Notes under the pieces: generated by a model | The model's database searches: none | What the model was told of the DNA's origin: nothing | What the model saw: only the letters and a program-made list of their open reading frames with translations | In this document: positions 7,113 to 13,113 of the stretch, one piece after another | Numbering within the stretch: the stretch's first letter is position 1 | Layout of the letters: the number at the start of each line of letters is the position of its first letter | Assembly (NCBI GenBank): GCA_900756945.1 | Contig: CAAELZ010000037.1 | Coordinates: forward strand, 1 to 27,816 | Direction of reading: 5' to 3' | Source of the DNA: an uncultured Collinsella sp. | GTDB taxonomy: Bacteria > Actinomycetota > Coriobacteriia > Coriobacteriales > Coriobacteriaceae | Length of the DNA stretch: 27,816 nt | Position numbers and translations under genes: made by a program

Positions 7113-7982
7113 TTATTGAGCAATAGCGTAAAGGTCAAACCCGCCCTGCGGCGTGCTATCGACCGTATCGGGCGCCCGTGAATTAAAACTCACCGGAACC
7201 ATGCGCTTTGAGGCGCGGTAACGCGTGCCGTCGGTGGCGACGGGCGGCTCATCAACCGTGAGCTCGTAGTCGCCGGGCTTGAGCTCGATACCGTCACCTT
7301 CGGAATTGACGTATTGATACTCGTCGATTGCTTGTCCCCTGAGCGTGCGGCCCACGATATGGACGAGCATTTGGCTATCGCCGCGCGCGGTATCCCACGT
7401 CGCGCCGTCCTTAACCTCGACCGACACATGCACCGAGCGCGTGCGGCTGAGCGATTGCTCGACGGACATCTCGACCTTGGCGGCGTCTTTTCGCTGTTGT
7501 TCAACATGGCTCCAGACGTTTCCAATTGCCGAGCATGCGATAACGCCGGCCATAAAGGCGATAAGGATGGGGCCGAGTGGTGAGCGGCGGGCCGCGTCTT
7601 CCTCGCGAGCCAGGTTGGGGCGATGCGTGGGGGCGGGCGCCTGGGCACCCTGCGCGGGCACGTCGAGTATGCTGAAGGATGCCGTGCTGCCGGGGTCGAT
7701 GTTATGGCGCGGCTGCGGGGTCTTGGCCGGCGAGATGGACATGTCGGCTGGCTCACCCAGCGTGGCCGTGGCATCGGCCTTTGCCTCGTCGGCCTCGGCC
7801 TGGGCCCAAGCCTGTTCAAAGGTTAGGGGTTCGGCGGCATCGGAGGCGGCTTCAGGCTCGACACCGACATCATTGCCGGCCTCGTCCTCGTCGCTCGACA
7901 CGTCACACGGAGCGGGCTCGTCCCACTCCTCGTCCGGAGCCTCGCCCTCGCTATACCACCATTCAAAGTTATCGATATCCAT
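7113..7982 (-). CDS. Acidic single-pass membrane protein, unknown function
   Basis: I do not recognise a family. Residues 1-135 are a low-complexity, strongly acidic segment rich in Glu, Asp, Ala and Pro, followed by a basic patch (REEDAARR) and one membrane helix (about 136-157, LGPILIAFMAGVIACSAIGNVW region). The remaining 130 residues form a probable extracytoplasmic domain with beta-strand-like alternation and a GIELKPGDYELTVDEPP segment. By charge the acidic part should be cytoplasmic. The only candidate ribosome site before the ATG at 7982 is AAGGGG, about 9 nt upstream. It lies between the epimerase gene and a cluster of palindromes, so it seems to be monocistronic. Confidence 0.75.
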   Translation of the reverse strand: MDIDNFEWWYSEGEAPDEEWDEPAPCDVSSDEDEAGNDVGVEPEAASDAAEPLTFEQAWAQAEADEAKADATATLGEPADMSISPAKTPQPRHNIDPGSTASFSILDVPAQGAQAPAPTHRPNLAREEDAARRSPLGPILIAFMAGVIACSAIGNVWSHVEQQRKDAAKVEMSVEQSLSRTRSVHVSVEVKDGATWDTARGDSQMLVHIVGRTLRGQAIDEYQYVNSEGDGIELKPGDYELTVDEPPVATDGTRYRASKRMVPVSFNSRAPDTVDSTPQGGFDLYAIAQ

Positions 7983-8060
7983 ACGGGGCGCCCCTTAAGC
8001 CTCGCAAATAAACACTTGCTAGCCTTATACCCCCATATGACACGCCCGCTCGCACGGAAT

Positions 8061-8087
8061 GTGACAAAGGGACTGTCCCTTTGTCAC
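8061..8087. repeat. Perfect GTGACAAAGGGAC palindrome
   Basis: Arms GTGACAAAGGGAC and GTCCCTTTGTCAC, 13 bp each and perfect, are separated by a single T. This is the cleanest copy of a family also seen at 1451, 8186, 13085 and 20339. In RNA it would form a terminator-like hairpin. Confidence 0.85.
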
Positions 8088-8104
8088 ACGGCCAGACGTG
8101 AAAA

Positions 8105-8137
8105 CTTATAAACTTGCAGATTTTGCAAGTTTATAAG
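8105..8137. terminator. AT-rich 14-bp hairpin between two palindromes
   Basis: Perfect arms CTTATAAACTTGCA (8105-8118) and TGCAAGTTTATAAG (8124-8137) surround a GATTT loop. It lies between the palindromes at 8061 and 8186, 3' of the MerR gene. Its AT content is unlike a normal intrinsic terminator, so a protein-binding site is possible too. Confidence 0.5.
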
Positions 8138-8185
8138 AAATGAGCGACCCTCCTCCGCTTCAAAACAAGCTTGCGATGCTATTCG

Positions 8186-8218
8186 GATGTGACAAAGGGA
8201 CTGTCCCCTTGTCACATC
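8186..8218. repeat. GACAAAGGGAC palindrome containing the MerR stop codon
   Basis: Arms GATGTGACAAAGGGAC and GTCCCCTTGTCACATC flank a central T with one mismatched pair. Bases 8212-8217 supply the final Met codon and TGA stop of the MerR gene (ATG TGA on the minus strand), so the palindrome is partly coding. Confidence 0.85.
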
Positions 8219-9081
8219 TGAAGGGCGACGGGGATTTGGATACAGCAGAAGTCCTCTTGGTGGGACTCGTCGTAGCTCGTGGTATCGAGGTAGCAAAAGT
8301 CGAAGGCGTTGCCAACGGGCTGGAGCGCGTGCTCGTCCATGCAGGCCACAATGACGCGGATGCCTTCGGGCTCGTACGGCATGCCCCAGCGGCTCATGCA
8401 CAGGCATGTGCCCTCGGGCAGCACTTCGATGCCGATCTCTGCCAGCTCGGCAGCGTCGCTCGGCAGCAGCTCCTCGGCACCGCGCGGCAGCACGGCAAAG
8501 GAGCCAGCGCCGGCGATGGGATCGTCGGAATGCAGCGCCTCGCGACGCAGCATGGCGCCCCAACCGCGCATGGGGCGCGTGCCCGTCAACGTGCGCATGC
8601 GCAGGATTGCCCGCATGAGCGTGGGGTGAAGCATCGAGCGACCGCGCTCGATATCGCCCGGAAACTCCTCAAAGACCACGTAGCGGCGCTCGAATTGCTT
8701 GAGTTCCGGACTGCCCTCGCGCTCGCGCCAGTAGACTGCCTCGTCGTAAAAGCTCAGGCGCTCCTGCACACTCGCGCGCTCAGCCTTGAGCCCGGCAATC
8801 TGCTTGTCGAGCGCCTGAACCCGCGAGCGCAGGTGATCGGTCATCTCGCCAATGTCGAACGTCGAGGTCAGGCGGTCAATCTCGTCGAGTTCGAGCCCTA
8901 GGTCGCGCAGCATGCAGATCAGACGCATGAGCGGGATCTGCGTGGGCGAATAGAAACGGTAGCCTTTTTCGTTAACCACGGCGGGCTTAAACAGGCCGAT
9001 CTTGTCGTAGTAGATGAGCGTTTGGCGCGAAACGTTAAACAAGCTCGCCATCTCGCTAATCGCATACATGCCCGTCTGCAT
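8212..9081 (-). CDS. MerR-family transcription regulator with GyrI-like effector domain
   Basis: DNA-binding one-component regulator. Residues 5-75 are a typical MerR winged helix (YAISEMASLFNVSRQTLIYYDKIGLFKP, then the GYRFYSPTQ wing), followed by a coiled-coil dimerisation helix (about 80-112). Residues 120-289 look like a GyrI/BmrR-type ligand-binding domain. That domain is Cys-rich (CLCM, FCYLD, FCCIQI), so thiol or metal sensing is conceivable. The ATG at 9081 has GGGAGG 4 nt upstream; the GTG at 9096 would place that site inside the gene. It is the last gene of the minus-strand run after ubiX (80 bp gap with a terminator), and MerR proteins usually act on 19-20-bp dyads of the kind found at 12956 and 14098. 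That link is an inference. Confidence 0.87.
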   Translation of the reverse strand: MQTGMYAISEMASLFNVSRQTLIYYDKIGLFKPAVVNEKGYRFYSPTQIPLMRLICMLRDLGLELDEIDRLTSTFDIGEMTDHLRSRVQALDKQIAGLKAERASVQERLSFYDEAVYWREREGSPELKQFERRYVVFEEFPGDIERGRSMLHPTLMRAILRMRTLTGTRPMRGWGAMLRREALHSDDPIAGAGSFAVLPRGAEELLPSDAAELAEIGIEVLPEGTCLCMSRWGMPYEPEGIRVIVACMDEHALQPVGNAFDFCYLDTTSYDESHQEDFCCIQIPVALQM

Positions 9082-9100
9082 AGATCCTCCCGACACACCA

Positions 9101-9130
9101 AAGCCCGCCGCCCACAGGGGCAGCGGGCTT
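9101..9130 (-). terminator. Terminator of the ubiD-ubiX unit
   Basis: AAGCCCGC (9101-9108) and GCGGGCTT (9123-9130) form an 8-bp stem with additional GCCC/GGGC pairing inside. It lies 31 nt after the ubiX stop and is followed on the minus strand by TTTGG. Confidence 0.7.
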
Positions 9131-9161
9131 AAACACTATTCGTATCCTACCCTAAAGACGC

Positions 9162-9740
9162 CTATGACCAGCGCTTATAGTTTGCACATGGCACGCCGAC
9201 GGCCTCGAGCGCCTTGGCGGCGATGTGATGCACCGCGTCATCGAGCGTGGCGGGGCCGTTGTAAAACGTGAGCATAGGCGGCATGAGCATGATGCCGGGC
9301 ACGCGCGCCAGGCGCGCCATGTTATCGACGTGAATGGCGCTGAAGGGCGTCTCGCGCACCATGAGCACCAGGCGGCGCTGCTCTTTCATCTGCACGTCGG
9401 CCGCACGCAGCAGCAGGTTTTCGCTGTAGCCGCTTGCGATGCCGGCGAGCGTCTTCATGGAGCACGGGGCCACGATCATGCCATCGACCGGATAGGTGCC
9501 GCTTGCGATGGCGGCGCCGATGTTCTTGTTGTCGTAGACCACATCGGCATGCGCGGCAAACTCGTCGAGCGTCATGCCGATCTCCTGCTCGATGGTGATC
9601 TCTCCCCCACGCGTGACGACAAGCGCCGACTCGGCACCGGCCTGACGCAGGCACTTGAGACACTCGAGGCCCAGCGCAGCGCCGCTGGCACCAGAAACGC
9701 CAACGACAATGCGACGGGGACGAACAGAAGACTCAGGCAT
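9162..9740 (-). CDS. UbiX/Pad1-type flavin prenyltransferase
   Basis: Joins a dimethylallyl group from dimethylallyl monophosphate to FMN, making the prenyl-FMN cofactor of UbiD decarboxylases. The 192-residue length fits. Family marks are clear: FMN-binding GVSGASGA (14-21), PCSMKTLAGIASG (92-104), the EQRRLVLMVRETPFS stretch with its conserved Arg, and PPMLTFYN. The ATG at 9740 has AGGAG 6-7 nt upstream. It lies 33 bp after the UbiD gene on the same strand, the usual pairing, so cofactor and apoenzyme are made together. By context it corresponds to LpdB/BsdB/VdcB of non-oxidative aromatic acid decarboxylases. Confidence 0.95.
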   Translation of the reverse strand: MPESSVRPRRIVVGVSGASGAALGLECLKCLRQAGAESALVVTRGGEITIEQEIGMTLDEFAAHADVVYDNKNIGAAIASGTYPVDGMIVAPCSMKTLAGIASGYSENLLLRAADVQMKEQRRLVLMVRETPFSAIHVDNMARLARVPGIMLMPPMLTFYNGPATLDDAVHHIAAKALEAVGVPCANYKRWS

Positions 9741-9773
9741 GACAACTCCTTGACTACTTGGTAGGGCTACGCA

Positions 9774-11261
9774 CTAGAAAGCGAGCTCTGCCGCCCACTT
9801 ATCTGTGTCGATCTCCATGAACTGCGAGCGGATGAAGCTCTTCTTGAGGTTGAACGGGACCGTGCAGTCGAAGATGGCCTTGCAGGCGATGCCGTGCTCG
9901 CGGATCGAAGGATCGAACGCGGGGTCGTTGGACGGGTCGAGCACGTGGCAGTGGCAGCCAGGGATGGTGATGAGGTCCACGTCGGCCTGGAAGCGCGTGG
10001 TCATGGCCCACATCACGTCGCTCATATCAAAGATGTCGACATCCTCGTCAACCAGGATCACGTGCTTGAGCTCGGAGAATGCCGAGAAGGCGAGCATGGC
10101 GGCGTTGCGCTGGCGGCCCTCGTCATTTTTGCTCGACTTCTTAAACTGCATGATGGCAACGAACTTGCCGCCGCCGCAGGGGGCAGCGTGAACATTGAGC
10201 AGGCGGCCCGGGATAGCGGTCTCGACCATCTTGTAGATGGAAGCCTCGGTGGGGATGCCGGCCATGGAAACGTGCTCGTGCGAAGGGCCGATGCAGCTCT
10301 CCATGATGGGATTGACGCGCGTGGTGACGGCGGTGATCTTAATCACCGGGCATACCTTGGCGCCGCCGGTGTAGCCGGGGAACTCGGGCATGGCGTAGCC
10401 GTGGCCGTTGACGTCCTCGTTGATGGTCTCGTCGTGCATGAGGTAGCCCTCGAGCACGTACTCGGCATTGGCAATGCACTTCTGCGGAACGGTGACGCAG
10501 TCGGCAAGCTCGACGGCGTGGCCACGCAGGGCGCCGGCAATCTGCAGCTCGTTGAAGCCGAGCGGCGTGGTGGGAGCCTCGAAGCCGCAGCGCATGTACA
10601 CGGCGGGGTCCAGGCCGATGGATATGGAGATGGGCATGTCCTCGCCGCGCTGGCAGTACTCGTCAAAGAAAGCGCCAAGGTGACGGCTGCCCGGGGTGAT
10701 CCACATGGCGAGCTTGTCCTTGTCGACGCAGGAGAAGCGGTGGATGGTCACGTCGGACTGGGAGCCGTCGGGGCTCGTGCCGTAGGCGAGGCCCATGGTG
10801 ATGTAGGGGCCGCCGTCGACAGGCGTGTTGGTAGGAGCGGGGACGATCTTGCGCAGGTCAAAGCCCTCGTCGGTCGCCTTGTACACGACCTCCTGGCAGT
10901 CGACGTGCGCACCCTTGGCGATCTGCTCAGGCGCGATCAGGTTCTCGAAGCGCTTGCCGATCTCGAGGCCCAGGTGCTCCTCGTCCAGGTCGAGCAGGGC
11001 GGCAACGCGCTTGCGGCTGGCAAGCATGCCGATGCAGACCTTGGCATCGTCAAAGCCCTTGACGTTGTTGAAGACCATCGCCGGGCCCTCTTTGGTCGGA
11101 CGCATAACGGTGCCGCCGGCACCGACGTGGCGATAGACGCCCGAGACCTCGGCGTCCGGATCGACCTGGGTGTCGGTCTCGAGCAGCTGGCCCGGCATCT
11201 CGCGCAAAAAGTCGAGTGCGGAGCGCAGGTCGTGGATCTGGGAAGCATCGGTAGTGGACAT
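9774..11261 (-). CDS. UbiD-family aromatic acid decarboxylase (gallate decarboxylase-like)
   Basis: Prenyl-FMN-dependent reversible decarboxylase of about 495 residues. The whole sequence closely resembles, as far as I remember it, Lactobacillus plantarum gallate decarboxylase LpdC and the hydroxyarylate decarboxylases (VdcC/ShdC). Shared stretches are an ETD..VDP.AE.SGVYR start, GGTVMRPTKEGPAMVFNNVKGF, TIHRFSCVDKDK with R175 as candidate cofactor/substrate Arg, AEYVLEGY with E267 and E271, MPEFPGYTGG, GPSHEHVSMAGIPTEASI and VDEDVDIFDMSDV. The likely reaction is gallate to pyrogallol or protocatechuate to catechol plus CO2; the substrate cannot be fixed from sequence. The ATG at 11261 follows AGGAG by about 7 nt. 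It is preceded by the transporter gene (143-bp gap) and followed by ubiX. Confidence 0.93.
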   Translation of the reverse strand: MSTTDASQIHDLRSALDFLREMPGQLLETDTQVDPDAEVSGVYRHVGAGGTVMRPTKEGPAMVFNNVKGFDDAKVCIGMLASRKRVAALLDLDEEHLGLEIGKRFENLIAPEQIAKGAHVDCQEVVYKATDEGFDLRKIVPAPTNTPVDGGPYITMGLAYGTSPDGSQSDVTIHRFSCVDKDKLAMWITPGSRHLGAFFDEYCQRGEDMPISISIGLDPAVYMRCGFEAPTTPLGFNELQIAGALRGHAVELADCVTVPQKCIANAEYVLEGYLMHDETINEDVNGHGYAMPEFPGYTGGAKVCPVIKITAVTTRVNPIMESCIGPSHEHVSMAGIPTEASIYKMVETAIPGRLLNVHAAPCGGGKFVAIMQFKKSSKNDEGRQRNAAMLAFSAFSELKHVILVDEDVDIFDMSDVMWAMTTRFQADVDLITIPGCHCHVLDPSNDPAFDPSIREHGIACKAIFDCTVPFNLKKSFIRSQFMEIDTDKWAAELAF

Positions 11262-11283
11262 AGCGTGCTCCTTTCGGGAGAGT

Positions 11284-11309
11284 GCCCGGCGACGGGAGTG
11301 CCGCCGGGC
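11284..11309 (-). terminator. GC hairpin in the ubiD leader
   Basis: GCCCGGCG (11284-11291) and CGCCGGGC (11302-11309) form a perfect 8-bp stem, 22 nt before the ubiD start. No T run follows. It could partly terminate read-through from the transporter gene or protect the ubiD-ubiX end of a processed message. Confidence 0.45.
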
Positions 11310-11366
11310 TGGGTAACGTAGTGGGGCCGCAGCGCTTATAGATGGAGCGCTTGGCAACTCGCGGTT

Positions 11367-11409
11367 CAAGCACTCGGCTGTTTACAGCCCAAGCACTCGA
11401 CTGCTTACA
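11367..11409. repeat. Two 20-bp direct repeats spanning the transporter 3' end
   Basis: CAAGCACTCGGCTGTTTACA at 11367-11386 recurs as CAAGCACTCGACTGCTTACA at 11390-11409, two mismatches, 23-bp period. The second copy includes the transporter stop codon, so the end of the gene appears to have been duplicated into the intergenic space. Confidence 0.7.
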
Positions 11410-12862
11410 TCAGGCCAAAGAGGTGGAACCAGGCAGCCTCGACCAACACGACGATAAAGACGACCGCAGTGAGGGGAATGCCCATGCGCATGGCCTCTTT
11501 GGAGGTGTAGCCGCCGGCATCCTTGCCCTCGCCGATAAGGATCGGCAGGTTATGGAACGGCAGGATGTAGTGGATGTTGATGGACGTGAAGACGATGAGC
11601 GCCACGGCGAGCGGGCTCACGCTGGAGCCGGCCGCGAAGCTGATGAACGCCGGCACGCACACGCCGAGCACGGCCATGACCGAGCCCATGAACATGTGGA
11701 TGACCATGGAGAGCGCGGCGACAAGCAGGGCGAACAGGAAGATGTTCTCGGGCACGGAGTTGGGAAGCACGACATCGGCGATCCAGGCGTTCATACCGGT
11801 GGCACCGCCCACGGAACCCACGGCCATGGCGGCCGTCAGGAACATGAGGGACTTGATGTCGACGGCGCTCCAGCTAGCGGGGGTGAGAACCTCGCCGATG
11901 ATGGGCATGGCGAGACAGACGCCGATGGCCAGGGTGACCCAGCCGATGTAATCGCCCGAGACGGTGAGCCACAGCGCGATGGCGATGACAAGCCACACGA
12001 TGGTGCGGATCTCCTTGACGGAGAGCTTGCCGAGCGCGGCCTGCTTGGCCACGATCTGCTCGCGATCGTAGACGAGCTCCTTGCTGGGCTTAAAGAGGAA
12101 GAGGCCCAGGAACAGGGTGCACAGCAGCGCGACCAGCATGGGCACGCTCATGTACAGGAACCAATCGACGAACGACGGGCTCATGCCGCCGGCCTCGGCG
12201 CTGTACTGCGCAACGAGCGGGTTGAGTGTGGAATCGCCCGTCAGGAAGAACATGGAGCCCGGAGCGGCAGCGGCAAACACGAGGAAGCCGAGCTTGCCGC
12301 GGTCGTCGTCACCGTAGCCGGCGGACTCGGCGATGACCGAGACGACGGTGAGAATGAGGAAGGCGCGAGGGAACGGATGCGGGATCAGCAGCGACAGCAC
12401 AAAGGTGAGCGCAAAGATCGAGATGATGAGCGACTTGGCGTCGCGCACGAACTTGAGCATGAACGCATAGGCGATGCGCTCGCCCAGGCCCGACTCCTTG
12501 ACCGCGCTGGCGATGAGGTAGGCGCCGATGACGAGCCACATGGTGGCCTTAGTCCACGAGCTAAACGTGGAGGCGACCGTCGCCGAGATGCTCGCGGCGC
12601 CCGTGTCGTCCACGCACACCTTGAACAGGACGAGCAGCGCGCAGTAGAGCAGGCCCACAAAGCCCGGCTGTGCCACGCCACATGCCCAGAACACCACCGT
12701 GGCGAGCGTCAGCGCCAGACAGGTCTGACCGCCGACCGTGAGCTCGACCGTCGAGCTCAGCTCCGCCAAAGGAAGAAATTTCACCAGCAAAAAGACAACG
12801 ATACCCAGCACAAAGCCAATTTCGCGCTTGGTGATCTTAAACGCCTTCTTTTCCGCTTCCAT
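11405..12862 (-). CDS. SLC13/DASS-type anion transporter
   Basis: Secondary membrane transporter of the ion-transporter superfamily, with about 11-13 hydrophobic segments across 485 residues, a normal size. Family-like features are the GDSTLNPLVAQYSAEAGG stretch in the first half and NIHYILPFHNLPILIGEGKDAGGYTSKEAMRMGIPLT near the C-terminus. DASS relatives carry di- and tricarboxylates, sulfate or other organic anions. Lying directly upstream of ubiD-ubiX on the same strand, it is a good candidate for uptake of the aromatic acid that UbiD decarboxylates, or for acid/product exchange. The ATG at 12862 follows AAAGGTGGGG. Upstream are a hairpin and the shared dyad at 12956. Transport specificity is inferred from neighbours only. 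Confidence 0.87.
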   Translation of the reverse strand: MEAEKKAFKITKREIGFVLGIVVFLLVKFLPLAELSSTVELTVGGQTCLALTLATVVFWACGVAQPGFVGLLYCALLVLFKVCVDDTGAASISATVASTFSSWTKATMWLVIGAYLIASAVKESGLGERIAYAFMLKFVRDAKSLIISIFALTFVLSLLIPHPFPRAFLILTVVSVIAESAGYGDDDRGKLGFLVFAAAAPGSMFFLTGDSTLNPLVAQYSAEAGGMSPSFVDWFLYMSVPMLVALLCTLFLGLFLFKPSKELVYDREQIVAKQAALGKLSVKEIRTIVWLVIAIALWLTVSGDYIGWVTLAIGVCLAMPIIGEVLTPASWSAVDIKSLMFLTAAMAVGSVGGATGMNAWIADVVLPNSVPENIFLFALLVAALSMVIHMFMGSVMAVLGVCVPAFISFAAGSSVSPLAVALIVFTSINIHYILPFHNLPILIGEGKDAGGYTSKEAMRMGIPLTAVVFIVVLVEAAWFHLFGLM

Positions 12863-12919
12863 CTCCCCACCTTTCTTGTTGGGGGCACCCGGTGCCGCGG
12901 CGTGTGCCGCTACAGCAAA

Positions 12920-12947
12920 AGGGAGTGCCCGTTATTGGACACTCCCT
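12920..12947 (-). terminator. Intrinsic terminator between the fusion gene and the transporter
   Basis: AGGGAGTG (12920-12927) and CACTCCCT (12940-12947) form an 8-bp stem, followed on the minus strand by TTTTGC. It should stop transcripts from the upstream gene. It overlaps the start region of the putative transporter promoter, so a transcript starting there would lack part of the stem. Confidence 0.65.
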
Positions 12948-12955
12948 ACGTTGCG

Positions 12956-12978
12956 CTGTGTTGTTGCAATACAGTCAA
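12956..12978 (-). promoter_or_regulatory. Putative operator, site 2 (transporter-ubiD-ubiX unit)
   Basis: The 19-bp dyad CTGTGTTGTTGCAATACAG (12956-12974) fits a CTGTATTG-N3-CAATACAG palindrome with one mismatch. It overlaps a minus-strand -35-like TTGACT (12973-12978). With a 19-bp spacer, as in MerR-controlled promoters, the -10 would be CAACGT, which is weak. The same arrangement occurs at 14098-14120. The rest of this 245-bp gap is AT-rich with no open frame of note. Confidence 0.55.
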
Positions 12979-13084
12979 GCGGGATTTTTTGGATGAGAAG
13001 CGATCCCCTGGACAAAAACCATCACATCATTCGACGCTTTTCCTCGTTTTCGAGATTTCCATCGAATGTTATGACGGTTTGGAT

Positions 13085-13113
13085 ATGGTAAAGGGACTGT
13101 ACCTTTGTTACAT
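13085..13113. repeat. Degenerate AAAGGGACTGTACCTTT palindrome containing a stop codon
   Basis: Reads ATGGTAAAGGGACTGT then ACCTTTGTTACAT, a diverged member of the family at 8061 and 8186. Its right end supplies the last Met codon and TAA stop of the fusion gene (ATG TAA on the minus strand). Confidence 0.75.

Noticed and set aside
9162..11261. Ubiquinone/menaquinone biosynthesis role for the UbiD-UbiX pair
   Set aside because: The UbiD protein resembles gallate/hydroxyarylate decarboxylases, and an anion transporter rather than quinone genes accompanies it.
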